A stretch of 64,000 nucleotides of DNA from Granulicella rosea (GTDB lineage Bacteria > Acidobacteriota > Terriglobia > Terriglobales > Acidobacteriaceae). Made by a program: the position numbers and the translations under genes. This document shows positions 44,574 through 53,532 of the stretch, in pieces (within the stretch, counting starts at the first letter, position 1; the number at the start of each line of letters is the position of its first letter). The notes under the pieces were generated by a model that saw only the letters and a list, made by a program, of their open reading frames with translations, had not been told where the DNA came from and did not search any database. Location: contig NZ_FZOU01000001.1 in NCBI RefSeq assembly GCF_900188085.1, positions 1,399,595 to 1,463,594 of the forward strand, written 5' to 3'.

Positions 44574-44606
44574 CAGAAGCAGATCCTTGGCTTCGCTCAC
44601 GATGCC
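44574..44606 (+). repeat. Dispersed intergenic repeat fragment
   Basis: GCAGATCCTTGGCTTCGCTC followed by ACGATGCC, a variant of the window's repeat family, located between smpB and pepA. Confidence 0.5.
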
Positions 44607-44630
44607 AGGCCTCTGGAAAGTGGCGGGCAA

Positions 44631-45170
44631 CTATCGCCGCTGTGCCCGTGCCATGGCCGCCTTCGCCTCGGCGTCGCCCTCGCGTTTGCGCTCGGTGGCG
44701 CGCTTGTCGTACTCCATCTTGCCCTTGGCGAGCGCGATCTCGCACTTCACGCGGCCGTTCTTGAAGTAGAGCCGGACAGGGATGAGGGTGAAGCCCTTCT
44801 GGCGCGTGGCGGCCTCGAGCTTGCGAACCTCGAGCTTATGCAGGAGCAGCTTGCGCGTGCGCAAAGCCTCATGATTCATGGAGTTGCCGTGCGAGAACGG
44901 GCCGATGTGCGCGTTCAGCAGAAAGCACTCACCGTCCTTTAACAGGCCGTAGGCATCCTTGAGGTTGGCCTTGCCCTCGCGGATGGACTTGACCTCGGTG
45001 CCGCGCAGGGCGACTCCGGCCTCGTACTTGTCGGTGAGGAAGTAATTGAAGCTGGCCGAGCGATTGTAGGCCGCGTCGCGTTTGCCGGCCGCGACCGGGT
45101 CGCGGTCCTTTTCTTTGACGACGGGCTTGGGCGCGTGGGCTACGGTCGGATTGGAAAGATTGCGCGCCAT
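44631..45170 (-). CDS. smpB: SsrA-binding protein SmpB
   Basis: A 179-residue tmRNA-binding protein for rescue of stalled ribosomes. Typical marks are AAYNRSASFNYFLTDKYEAGVALRG with GTEVKSIREGKANLKDAY, and HEALRTRKLLLHKLEVRKL. It also has the basic tail KRATERKREGDAEAKAAMARAQRR, which inserts in the mRNA path. The ~25 N-terminal residues before RDAAYN are longer than in E. coli. I see no ssrA gene beside it. Confidence 0.93.
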   Translation of the reverse strand: MARNLSNPTVAHAPKPVVKEKDRDPVAAGKRDAAYNRSASFNYFLTDKYEAGVALRGTEVKSIREGKANLKDAYGLLKDGECFLLNAHIGPFSHGNSMNHEALRTRKLLLHKLEVRKLEAATRQKGFTLIPVRLYFKNGRVKCEIALAKGKMEYDKRATERKREGDAEAKAAMARAQRR

Positions 45171-45472
45171 GACGATCTTTCATCTTAACATGGTTCGTCA
45201 CTCACCTTGTGTTGGGCGGCGCGTCCAAACTCCACACGCAGCAAGCCGCGAGGCGGTTTCGCAACACCCGCGGACTGAACTGGAAACGCCCGTCCCAAGT
45301 ACGTCCATTTGAGAGGCCTTACGTGACACGAATGCTATACTTGCCCGAGCCAGACGGCTTGGCCAACCACGCCATCCCAGCCGCAACGTCTGCTGCCGAT
45401 CGTACGACTTCGGCCGCCGTCGCTGGCCTCCGCACGTCACCGACCAGAGCACAGAAAGCGAACAACCTCAGC
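45171..45472 (+). promoter_or_regulatory. Divergent region between smpB and the secretin gene, with a possible extended -10
   Basis: 302 bases without a supported gene. TGCTATACT at 45333-45341 is a good extended -10. The nearest -35-like word, TTGAGA at 45309, is too far (21 bases). If this promoter is used, the transcript begins near 45348. That argues against the earlier in-frame starts at 45209 and 45332 for the secretin. Confidence 0.35.
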
Positions 45473-47881
45473 ATGAGTCGCGGAAACAACACCGGAATCG
45501 GCCTCGGAACCCGAAACAAACTCTCAGCCAGCCTCTTTTTCCTGCCCGCCCTGCTGATGCTCCTGACGCTGGCCGCTACGCCCGCCGAGGCGCAGTCCGC
45601 CGCGTCGTGGAACAAGCGGGGACAGGCGGCGGAGGCGCGCGAGGACTACGACGCCGCATGGGTCGCCTACAAGCATGCCCACGACAAGAAGCCGAAGGAC
45701 CTGCGTTACCGCACGGGCTTCGAACGGGTGAAGATCCCCGCCGCCTCGCAGCACATCGACCGCGGCCGCACGCTGCGCCAGCAGAGCGACTGGTCCGGCG
45801 CGATCAGCGAGTTCATGCGCGCGGCGGAGATCGATCCTTCGAACCAGACCGCGACGCAGGAGATTCAGATCACGCAGGCAGCGCAGCCGCCGGCGCAGCT
45901 CGCCGGCGCAGCGGCGACCGCCAGCATGGAGCAGATGTCGCAGCAGGACGCGATCCTGAAGAGCATCGGCTCCATCGCCGGGCCGATCGAGCTGCAGCCT
46001 GTCTCAAACGACGTGCAGACGCTGCACATGGTCGAGGACGTCAAGGTAATCTACCAAGCCATCTGTAAGACGGCCGGCCTGAACGTCATCTTCGACCCCG
46101 ACTACACCTCGAAGCGCATCCCCGTCGACCTGACCGCCGTGAGCCTGCCGGACGCTCTGCGCATCGTGGGCGCTATCGCTGGAACGTTTTACAAGCCGCT
46201 GACGCCGAACACCATCTTCGTCGCGCAGAATACGCGCACCAAGCGCACCGACCTGGACGAACTCGCGGTCCAGACCTTTTATCTTTCGAACGCCGCGCAG
46301 GCGCAGGACGGCAACGAGATCCTGACCGCCATGCGCAACCTGCTCGACCCGAGCGTGAAGCTCTACCTGGTGCCCAGCCAGAACGCCATCGTGATGCGCG
46401 CCACCTCGGACCAGTTGCTGCTGGCGCAGAAGCTGCTGAACGACCTCGACCAGGCTCGCCCGGAGGTCGTCGTCGACGTGGCGGTGATGGAAGTGAATCG
46501 CGACAAGGTGCGTAACCTCGGCATCACGCTGCCCACCTCCATCGGTCTGACCCCGCAGGTTGCGACCACCAGTTCGACCTCGACGACGACCACCACCACG
46601 ACGTCGACCTCAACGACCTCGGCCTTTACGCTGAACACGCTGGCGCACCTGAACGCGACGAACTTCGCCGTGACCCTCTCCGGCGGTACGCTGAACGCGC
46701 TGTTGACCGACACCGACACGCGCATCCTGCAGAATCCCCGCATCCGCGCGACCGACGGCCAGCGCGCGACGCTGAAGATTGGTTCGAAGATTCCGGTCGC
46801 CACCGGTTCGTACTCGGCCGGCGTCTCGACCACCACCACGGTCGGCGTGCAGACGCAGTTCACCTACCTCGACGTCGGTGTGAATATCGATATGACCCCG
46901 ACCGTCCACCAGGACCGCGAGGTCACGCTGAAGATGAAGATCGAGGTCTCGGCGCAGAATGGATCGGTGACCATCTCGGGCGTGACGGAGCCGATCATCT
47001 CGCAGCGCGTCGTCGAGCAGGTGATCCAGTTGAAGGAGGACGAGCCGAGCATCCTCGCCGGCCTCATCCAGACCTCCGATTCGAAAGGCGTGAGCGGAAC
47101 CCCCGGCCTCGGCGAGATTCCGTTCTTCAAGTACTTCTTCAGCACGCAGAGCAAGGAGGTGCAGAAGGACGAGATCGTCTTCCTGCTCGTCCCGCACATC
47201 GTCCGCGAGCATGTCGTGACGCGTCTGAACTCTTCGCCGATCGATACCGGCACGGGTCAGTCTATCGAACTGCGACGCGATCTCACGCCGCGTGCGATGG
47301 CTGTCAGCCAGCCCGACACGACGCCGATGCGCGCATCGGGTCCGGAGACGACCGCCGCCAACGCCGCCTCGGCGATGATTCAGCAGATGAGCCAGCAGGC
47401 CCAGCGGCAACTGACCAACCCCACGGCGCCCGCCGCCAGGGTGCAGGCTGCGCAGCCCACCGCGACCGCGCCCATCAGCCTGAACGTTCTGCCCGCGACG
47501 TCGAACCAGTCCGTCGGCAGCACCTTCCAGGTGGCGGTGCTGTTGAACAACGGGCAGGATGTATCCTCCGTGCCGATGCAGATTCAGTACGACGCCAGGG
47601 TGCTGCAACTGGTCTCGGTCGACGCCGGCGAGTTCATGGGCCGGGACGGCCAGGCCGCGCGGATGGACAAGACCGAGGAGGGCAACGGTCTGGTCAGCAT
47701 CAATACCGCGCGTCCGCCGAATACCAAGGGCGTCAGCGGCCAGGGCAATCTGTGCACGGTCACCTTCAAGGCGATCGCGCCGGGCGACTCGAACATCGCG
47801 CTGGTCAAGGTAGCGGCAAAGAATAGTGCGCAGGAGAGCATGCCGACGGTAGGCTCTCAGGCCTCCGTTCACGTCAAATGA
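45473..47881 (+). CDS. Secretin (GspD/PilQ-like) with TPR N-terminus and C-terminal cohesin domain
   Basis: An 802-residue outer-membrane secretin. Signal peptide (SASLFFLPALLMLLTLAATPAEAQ), then TPR-like helices, an STN/N0 domain (VNVIFDPDYTSKRIPVDL-like), an N-domain (LYLVPSQNAIVMRAT) and the secretin core (LTDTDTRILQNPRIRATDGQ, VGVNIDMTPTVH, ending EIVFLLVPHIV). A Ser/Thr-only stretch at ~365-383 interrupts the start of the secretin core. The last ~140 residues form a cohesin-like domain (VGSTFQVAVLLNNGQDV, MQIQYDARVLQLVSV). The start is ATG 45473, giving the signal peptide. Two pseudopilin genes follow, the first overlapping by ATGA. Confidence 0.88.
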   Translation: MSRGNNTGIGLGTRNKLSASLFFLPALLMLLTLAATPAEAQSAASWNKRGQAAEAREDYDAAWVAYKHAHDKKPKDLRYRTGFERVKIPAASQHIDRGRTLRQQSDWSGAISEFMRAAEIDPSNQTATQEIQITQAAQPPAQLAGAAATASMEQMSQQDAILKSIGSIAGPIELQPVSNDVQTLHMVEDVKVIYQAICKTAGLNVIFDPDYTSKRIPVDLTAVSLPDALRIVGAIAGTFYKPLTPNTIFVAQNTRTKRTDLDELAVQTFYLSNAAQAQDGNEILTAMRNLLDPSVKLYLVPSQNAIVMRATSDQLLLAQKLLNDLDQARPEVVVDVAVMEVNRDKVRNLGITLPTSIGLTPQVATTSSTSTTTTTTTSTSTTSAFTLNTLAHLNATNFAVTLSGGTLNALLTDTDTRILQNPRIRATDGQRATLKIGSKIPVATGSYSAGVSTTTTVGVQTQFTYLDVGVNIDMTPTVHQDREVTLKMKIEVSAQNGSVTISGVTEPIISQRVVEQVIQLKEDEPSILAGLIQTSDSKGVSGTPGLGEIPFFKYFFSTQSKEVQKDEIVFLLVPHIVREHVVTRLNSSPIDTGTGQSIELRRDLTPRAMAVSQPDTTPMRASGPETTAANAASAMIQQMSQQAQRQLTNPTAPAARVQAAQPTATAPISLNVLPATSNQSVGSTFQVAVLLNNGQDVSSVPMQIQYDARVLQLVSVDAGEFMGRDGQAARMDKTEEGNGLVSINTARPPNTKGVSGQGNLCTVTFKAIAPGDSNIALVKVAAKNSAQESMPTVGSQASVHVK

Positions 47882-48366
47882 ACATGGCGGTTTCCATCCA
47901 ACGCGGGCGTGAGCGGGAGCCGGACTCCGAGTCCGGACTCACGCTCGTGGAGCTGATCATCACGGTGGCGATCGTCGCGATCCTGGCGACGGCGGCCATC
48001 CCGATGGCGAAGTTCCAGGTCAAACGCGAGAAAGAGAAGACGCTGCGCCGCGAGCTGTGGGAGATGCGCGACGCGATCGACCACTACAAGGATGCGGCCG
48101 ACAAGGGAGGCTTCATGACCAAGGCCGACTCCTTCAACTATCCGCCGGATCTGCAGACGCTGGTCGACGGCGTGGACGTTCAGACCAAGAAGGTAAAGTT
48201 TCTTCGCAGCATCCCGATCGATCCCATGACGGGCAACAATGAGTGGGGATTGCGCGCGATGCAGGACGACGCCGACTCCGATTCCTGGGGCGGGCAGAAC
48301 GTCTTCGACGTTCACAGCAAAAGCCAGGGTACGGCAATGGATGGGACCAAATACTCCACATGGTAG
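47878..48366 (+). CDS. GspG-like pseudopilin 1
   Basis: A 162-residue type II secretion pseudopilin. The leader ends ...SESG|LTLVELIITVAIVAILATAAIP with Glu +5, followed by the GspG-type helix REKEKTLRRELWEMRDAIDHYKDA and the DPMTGNNEWGLRAM loop that in GspG binds calcium. It starts inside the secretin stop (ATGA). It overlaps the next pseudopilin by 7 bases. Leu replaces the usual Phe at +1, which prepilin peptidase usually tolerates less well. Confidence 0.85.
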   Translation: MNMAVSIQRGREREPDSESGLTLVELIITVAIVAILATAAIPMAKFQVKREKEKTLRRELWEMRDAIDHYKDAADKGGFMTKADSFNYPPDLQTLVDGVDVQTKKVKFLRSIPIDPMTGNNEWGLRAMQDDADSDSWGGQNVFDVHSKSQGTAMDGTKYSTW

Positions 48367-48776
48367 CGACCAACCCAACCCGGAAGCGTGACGGCGAACA
48401 GGGCTTCACCCTGATCGAGTTGATGATCGTGATGGTCATCATCGGCGTGCTGGCCTCGATCGCCATCCCGTCGTACGTCGCCAACGTGAAGCGGGCGAAG
48501 GAGGCGGTGCTGCGCGAGGACCTGCACGTCATGCGCAACGGCATCGACTCCTACACCTACGACAAGCAGAAGGCGCCGCAGTCGCTCGACGACCTGGTGC
48601 AGGGCGGGTACCTGAAGGCGATGCCCAAGGATCCGTTCACCCAGCGCGCGGACACCTGGCAGGCGGTGGAGAGCGGGTCGTTGACGACGGTCGACCAGAC
48701 GGAGCCGGGAATCGACGACGTGCATTCGGGATCGCAGGAGGTCTCGACCGAGGGAACGACCTACAATACGTGGTAG
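48360..48776 (+). CDS. GspG-like pseudopilin 2
   Basis: A 138-residue major-pseudopilin-like protein. The leader MVATNPTRKRDGEQG|FTLIELMIVMVIIGVLASIAIP is canonical. It is followed by REDLHVMRNGIDSYTYDKQKAPQSLDDL and the MPKDPFT motif typical of GspG. Its ATG (48360) lies inside the end of pseudopilin 1. Both proteins end in the same word (YSTW/YNTW), indicating tandem duplication. No ATPase, platform or peptidase genes are near. Confidence 0.87.
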   Translation: MVATNPTRKRDGEQGFTLIELMIVMVIIGVLASIAIPSYVANVKRAKEAVLREDLHVMRNGIDSYTYDKQKAPQSLDDLVQGGYLKAMPKDPFTQRADTWQAVESGSLTTVDQTEPGIDDVHSGSQEVSTEGTTYNTW

Positions 48777-48913
48777 AAAATTCAGCCAGACGTGACCTTC
48801 GGTGAAGATTCTTGTCTGTGTACTACCTTCCTGGCGAATCCGCGTCTAAGCTAGGTGTAGAGCTGCGTCCGAAAGTGGAGGTGCGGCTTTCCGGATTCAG
48901 ACAGGAGCCACCC

Positions 48914-50125
48914 ATGCGTCATCTTCCTCACCTCGGCCTCGCGGCACTCCTTTCGCTTCCAGCGGCAGCCCTCTGCCAGACGACGCCCGCCGGAACTCCC
49001 GCACCGGACACGCAAGCCCCGGCTCAGACTCCCACGGTTCCGGCTCAGACGCCGAATCCCGCGGGTACGCCCGCGCCCGTCCCGACCGATAAGCCCGGCA
49101 CGCCCGAGCCAACCAAGGCTCAGGACAAGGCTGCGGCGGACAAGGCAAAGAAGCAGACCGACTCGCTGCCGTCGCCTGGCGAGGCGCTTGACCCGAACAT
49201 CAAGAAGGGGAGCGAGGACGATGTGAACGCCATCGGCACGCGGAATATCAGCGGTCGCGGGCTGGGCAACTGGTTCTCCACCAACTGGGAGATTCGCGTC
49301 GGCAAGCAGTATTCGATGGAGATCGAGCGGTCGGCGCACCTGGTGACCGATCCGGTGATCGTCGAGTACGTGAACCGGGTGGGGCAGAATCTGGTGCGGA
49401 ACTCGGACGCCAAAGTGCCGTTCACGATCAAGGTGATCGACTCGGACGAGATCAACGCCATGGCGCTGCCGGGTGGCTACTTCTACGTCAACTCCGGCCT
49501 GATCCTGGCCTGCGACGAGGAGGCGGAGCTTGCCGGCGTGATGGCGCATGAGATCTCGCACGTCATCGCGCACCACGCCGCGCGCCAGCAGACGAAGATG
49601 ATGTACGCGCAGATCGCGGAGATTCCACTCTATATCTACACCGCCGGAAGCTGGACCGGGTACGGCATCTACGAGGCCGCGCAGCTCGCGATTCCGATGA
49701 CCTTCCTGAAGTTCGACCGCATGGCCGAGACCGAGGCCGACTATCTGGGCGTCCAGTACATGTACCGCGCCGGGTACGATCCGCAGGCGTTCATCACGCT
49801 GTTTGAAAAGATTGACGCGCTCGAGAAGCACAAGCCCGGCACGCTGTCGAAGGCCTTCTCCGACCACCCGCAGACGCCGGACCGGATCGCTCATTCGGAA
49901 GACGAGATTGCTACGATCCTGCCCGCGAAGCCCGACTATGTCGTCACGACGAGCGAGTTCGACGACATCAAGGCGCGGCTGGCGCGTCTCGAAAACAAGC
50001 GCAAGATCAACGACAAGAACGGCGGTAACAAGCCCACGCTGCGCCGCGCGGGTACGTCGAACAACGATCCGAACAACCCGGCCAATACGACGGACGACCG
50101 GCCTACGCTGGGGAAGCGGAACTAG
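48914..50125 (+). CDS. M48-family zinc metallopeptidase, exported
   Basis: A 403-residue protein with a signal peptide (MRHLPHLGLAALLSLPAAALC), then a Pro/Thr/Ala-rich linker (~25-90), then an M48 peptidase domain. The zinc motif is HEISH (VMAHEISHVIAHHA) with the third ligand in AETEADYLGVQYM. The family includes BepA/LoiP, periplasmic quality-control enzymes for outer-membrane proteins, and that role is plausible here beside a secretin. AGGAG lies 7 bases before ATG 48914. The C-terminus is Asn/Thr/Arg-rich. No TPR tail as in BepA is seen. Confidence 0.86.
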   Translation: MRHLPHLGLAALLSLPAAALCQTTPAGTPAPDTQAPAQTPTVPAQTPNPAGTPAPVPTDKPGTPEPTKAQDKAAADKAKKQTDSLPSPGEALDPNIKKGSEDDVNAIGTRNISGRGLGNWFSTNWEIRVGKQYSMEIERSAHLVTDPVIVEYVNRVGQNLVRNSDAKVPFTIKVIDSDEINAMALPGGYFYVNSGLILACDEEAELAGVMAHEISHVIAHHAARQQTKMMYAQIAEIPLYIYTAGSWTGYGIYEAAQLAIPMTFLKFDRMAETEADYLGVQYMYRAGYDPQAFITLFEKIDALEKHKPGTLSKAFSDHPQTPDRIAHSEDEIATILPAKPDYVVTTSEFDDIKARLARLENKRKINDKNGGNKPTLRRAGTSNNDPNNPANTTDDRPTLGKRN

Positions 50126-50138
50126 AGCAGAAGCAAAA

Positions 50139-50170
50139 AGCAGATTCCCTGCGGGAATGACAAACAAGAA
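50139..50170 (+). repeat. Short dispersed intergenic repeat
   Basis: GCAGATTCCCTGCGGGAATG then ACAAACAAGAA, nearly the same as 16808-16838, just after the M48 gene. Confidence 0.65.
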
Positions 50171-50180
50171 GACAACAGCG

Positions 50181-50219
50181 AAAGCGCCCGTCCTCCGAAA
50201 TCTGGAGTGGCGGGCGTTT
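50181..50219 (+). terminator. Terminator between the convergent M48 and MFS genes
   Basis: AAAGCGCCCG (50181-50190) pairs with CGGGCGTTT (50211-50219) with one bulged base and an inner CTCC/GGAG stem. A T-rich tail follows on the plus strand. The right arm overlaps the stop codon of the MFS gene. Confidence 0.7.
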
Positions 50220-51459
50220 AGCTTTTTGCGGATAGCCGCAGGGTGCTGGCGATCAGTGCGGCGAGCAGGAACGCGCCCGAGGTGATGGTCAGGGCGGAGC
50301 TGAGCCCCTGGGACTGCGAGATGCGGCCGATGATGTACGGCGCCGCCGCGCTCAGGATGCGTCCTGTGTTGTACGCAAAGCCCATGGCGGAGCCGCGCAG
50401 CGCGGTCGGAAAGAGTTCGCTCGTGATGATGGCGAAGCCGCTGAAGTAGCCCGTCCCGAAGAATCCGACCAGCGGGCCGAGGAGCAGCAGCACGCTTGGG
50501 TTCGGCACGAAGACGAAGAGCGGCACCATCACGGCGGCCATCGCAAGGTAGCCGATGTAGGTGTACTTGCGGCTGAAACGGTCGGCCAGATAGCCGAAGG
50601 TGACATAGCCGAGGAAGGTTCCGGCCTGCATGGCGATCGTCCAACCGGAGGTTTTGACGATGCTCATGCCGCGTCCACCCTCGGCCGCGGACATGGACAG
50701 GAAGCGCGGCACCCAGGTGAAGAGTCCCCAGTAGGCGAAGAGCGTCGCGGCGTTCATGCTGGTGCAGATGAGCATGTTGCGGCCCAGGCTGCCGCGAAAG
50801 AGCTCGCCGTAGCGGCTGGCGGCGGGTTGCGTGGCGTTGGCGCGTTCGGCGGTCCAGGCGGCGGACTCATGGAGCCCGCGCCGGAACCAGAGCGTGAGCA
50901 GGGCAGGCAGAATGCCGACGAAGAAGACGGGCCGCCAGCCGTAGCGCGGCAGGATCAGCGCGACGATGGCCGCACCCAGCATGTAGCCGATGGCCCAGGA
51001 GCTCTGCACCAGCGCGAGCGCCTTGCCGCGATGCTCGGCGGGCCAGGTTTCGGCGACCAGCGCGGCTCCCGAGGCCCATTCGCCGCCCATGCCCAGGCCG
51101 AGCAGGATGCGGCAGATCATGAGGGTCGCCGCCGTGTGGGTGAAGCCGCAGGCAGCGGTGAAGACGGAGTAGATCAGCACGCTCAGCGTCAGGGCGCGCG
51201 TTCGTCCGAAGCGGTCGGCGAACCAGCCGAAGGCGATGCCGCCGAAGGCCGCCGAGAGCAGCGTGGCGGACATCATCGCGCCGGCCAGTGCGGACGAGAG
51301 ATGCAGCTCGCGCTGCACCTGGCCGAGCACGAGCGTGTAGAGCATGACGTCCATGCTGTCGAGCATCCATCCCAGCGCGGCGGCGAGCAGGGTGCGTCGC
51401 TCAAGGCTCGACGCCTGGGTCAACCAACTGAAGATGCCGTTGCCGGCTGACTGAGTCAA
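50218..51459 (-). CDS. MFS transporter (sugar/organic-acid type)
   Basis: A 413-residue, 12-helix major facilitator. The cytoplasmic signature GWFADRFGRTR, the LGLGMGGEWASGAALVAETWP pattern and EHRGKA are those of the sugar/aromatic-acid/metabolite:H+ symporter groups. I set the start at TTG 51459 because AGGAG stands 6 bases before it; the longer frame to 51690 lies in the divergent hydantoinase gene. It is divergent from hyuA with ~80 bases between, so it may import the substrate of those enzymes; this is inference. Confidence 0.83.
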   Translation of the reverse strand: MTQSAGNGIFSWLTQASSLERRTLLAAALGWMLDSMDVMLYTLVLGQVQRELHLSSALAGAMMSATLLSAAFGGIAFGWFADRFGRTRALTLSVLIYSVFTAACGFTHTAATLMICRILLGLGMGGEWASGAALVAETWPAEHRGKALALVQSSWAIGYMLGAAIVALILPRYGWRPVFFVGILPALLTLWFRRGLHESAAWTAERANATQPAASRYGELFRGSLGRNMLICTSMNAATLFAYWGLFTWVPRFLSMSAAEGGRGMSIVKTSGWTIAMQAGTFLGYVTFGYLADRFSRKYTYIGYLAMAAVMVPLFVFVPNPSVLLLLGPLVGFFGTGYFSGFAIITSELFPTALRGSAMGFAYNTGRILSAAAPYIIGRISQSQGLSSALTITSGAFLLAALIASTLRLSAKS

Positions 51460-51540
51460 GGCCGCTCCTGTGCGCGCATTTGTTTTAGAGTGCAAAGAGT
51501 ACGTTGGTTGACTCGATACTACGACATGAGGGAGTCCGAT

Positions 51541-53532
51541 TTGCGGGTGGCGATCGATACCGGGGGGACGTTTACCGATTGCGTGTATCTGCGCGATGGC
51601 GCGATCGAGGTGCTGAAGATCGCGTCGACCCCGAAGGACGCGTCCGTGGCGGTGCTCGAAGCTGTTGCGCGCATCGGGGTTGGGCAGCATTTAGACCTGC
51701 GCCACGGAACGACGGTCGGAACCAACACCATGCTCGAACGCAAGGGCGCGCGCGTGGCGTTCGTGACGACCGAAGGGTTTGAGGACATCATCGCCATCGG
51801 CCGGCAGACGCGCGCGAAGCTCTACGACTGGTTCGCGCCTGTGCCGGTCTGCCTGGCGCCGCCGGAGCTGCGCTTCGGCGTGCCCGAGCGGGTGAGCGCC
51901 GAGGGCGAGATCCTGCGGCGGCCAAGCGAGGAGGAACTTGCGGCGCTGGCGGAGCGCATCGGGCAGAGCGGTGCGGAGGCGGTCGCGATCTCGCTGATCT
52001 TCGGCTTCGCCAACCCGGAGACGGAGCGCCGGCTGGAGGCTGCGCTGAGCGGTCTTGGGCTGCCCGTCTCGGTTTCGCATCGTATTCTGCCGGAGTTCCG
52101 CGAGTACGAGCGCGGCGCGACCACGGTGGTCAACGCCTACCTCGCGCCGCGCATCGAGCGCTATCTGCTGAACCTGCAGCAACGCGTTCACGACGAACAT
52201 CCGGGCGCAAGAGTCGATGTGATGCAGTCTTCGGGCGGCATCATTCCGGTGCGGCTGGCCGCGCAGGAACCGGTGCGGACGGTGCTCTCCGGACCCGCCG
52301 GCGGTGTGATCGGCGCATGCCGGATGGCGAGCCAAGCAGGCTTTCCGCGCATCATCGGGTGCGACATGGGCGGGACTTCGACCGACGTCTTTCTGGCGGA
52401 CGCGGCTGCTGGCGGCGTCGCGCGCACGCGAGAGTCGAACATTGCCGGCGTTCCGGTCGGCGTGCCGATGCTCGACATCCATACCGTGGGCGCGGGCGGC
52501 GGGTCGATCGCGCGCTTCGACACCGGCGGCATGCTGCGCGTGGGACCGGTGTCGGCCGGCGCGGACCCCGGACCTATCTGCTTTGGGCGTGGCGAGCGGC
52601 CGACCGTGACCGACGCCAACCTGGTCCTCGGACGACTGGATGTGTCGAGCTTTCTGGGCGGCGGCGTGGCGCTCGACCGGCCGCGCACGGAGCGCGTCAT
52701 GGCCGGGCACAAAGGCGCGCTCGCGACCGTGGAGGATTTTGCGGCGGGTATCGTGCGCGTGGTCGAAGCGCAGATGGAGAAGGCGATCCGGCTGATTTCG
52801 ATCGAGCGCGGCTACGATCCGCGCGAGTTCGCGCTCGTGCCCTTCGGCGGAGGCGGACCTCTGCATGCGTGCGCTCTGGCTCGCGCGTTGCGCATCCCGA
52901 AGGTGCTGGTGCCGAAGATGCCGGGCGCGCTCTCGGCGGTCGGCATTCTGCTGGCGGACTCGGTGCGGGACTATTCGCAGACGGTGATGCTGGCCGGCGA
53001 CCGGCTGCCGCATCTGGACGGGTATTTTGCCGATCTTGAACGGCGCGGCGTGGAGGAGTTTGCCAGCGAGCGGCTCCAGGGCGTCGCGGAGTGCAGCATC
53101 GACCTGCGCTATCGCGGACAGGGGTATGAGCTGAACGTGCCGTACGACGTCGCGCAGCCGGAGAATGCGGCTGCCGCCTTCCACGACCTGCACCGGCAAC
53201 GCTACGGCTTCGCCGATCCCCAGCGACCGCTCGAGATTGTGAACCTGCGCCTGCGCATGGTCGCCGCGGCGGAGCCCTACGAGCCGGTCTGGACCGCGCC
53301 TCGTCCTGGCGACGGCGCAGCCGCCTGTTTCGCGACGCGCGAGATCTTCTTCCACGACCGATTCGTGCCGGCGAGACTCTACCGCCGCGACCACCTCGTC
53401 GCGGGCGACCGGCTCGAAGGTCCGGCGATGATTACGGAGTACACCTCCGCGACGCTGCTTCCGCCGGGCTGCGCGGCGGAGGTCGACGGCTACGGGAACC
53501 TCATCCTCCACATCGCAGAGGAGGCGGTATGA
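51541..53532 (+). CDS. hyuA: Hydantoinase/oxoprolinase subunit A
   Basis: An ATP-dependent hydantoinase/5-oxoprolinase A subunit of about 663 residues. Signatures: RVAIDTGGTFTDCVYL, KGARVAFVTTEGFEDI, GPAGGVIGACRMA, GCDMGGTSTDVF and GAGGGSIARFDTGG. The enzyme opens cyclic amides such as N-methylhydantoin or 5-oxoproline using ATP together with subunit B; which substrate is used here is unknown. The start is either TTG 51541 (GGGAG six bases upstream, giving the usual family start) or ATG 51526 without a ribosome site. The stop overlaps hyuB. Confidence 0.88.
   Translation: MRVAIDTGGTFTDCVYLRDGAIEVLKIASTPKDASVAVLEAVARIGVGQHLDLRHGTTVGTNTMLERKGARVAFVTTEGFEDIIAIGRQTRAKLYDWFAPVPVCLAPPELRFGVPERVSAEGEILRRPSEEELAALAERIGQSGAEAVAISLIFGFANPETERRLEAALSGLGLPVSVSHRILPEFREYERGATTVVNAYLAPRIERYLLNLQQRVHDEHPGARVDVMQSSGGIIPVRLAAQEPVRTVLSGPAGGVIGACRMASQAGFPRIIGCDMGGTSTDVFLADAAAGGVARTRESNIAGVPVGVPMLDIHTVGAGGGSIARFDTGGMLRVGPVSAGADPGPICFGRGERPTVTDANLVLGRLDVSSFLGGGVALDRPRTERVMAGHKGALATVEDFAAGIVRVVEAQMEKAIRLISIERGYDPREFALVPFGGGGPLHACALARALRIPKVLVPKMPGALSAVGILLADSVRDYSQTVMLAGDRLPHLDGYFADLERRGVEEFASERLQGVAECSIDLRYRGQGYELNVPYDVAQPENAAAAFHDLHRQRYGFADPQRPLEIVNLRLRMVAAAEPYEPVWTAPRPGDGAAACFATREIFFHDRFVPARLYRRDHLVAGDRLEGPAMITEYTSATLLPPGCAAEVDGYGNLILHIAEEAV

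Noticed and set aside
46560..46625. Ser/Thr codon run in the secretin, considered as an assembly error or frameshift
   Set aside because: The frame stays open and secretin motifs resume in the same frame on both sides; it is a low-complexity insertion.
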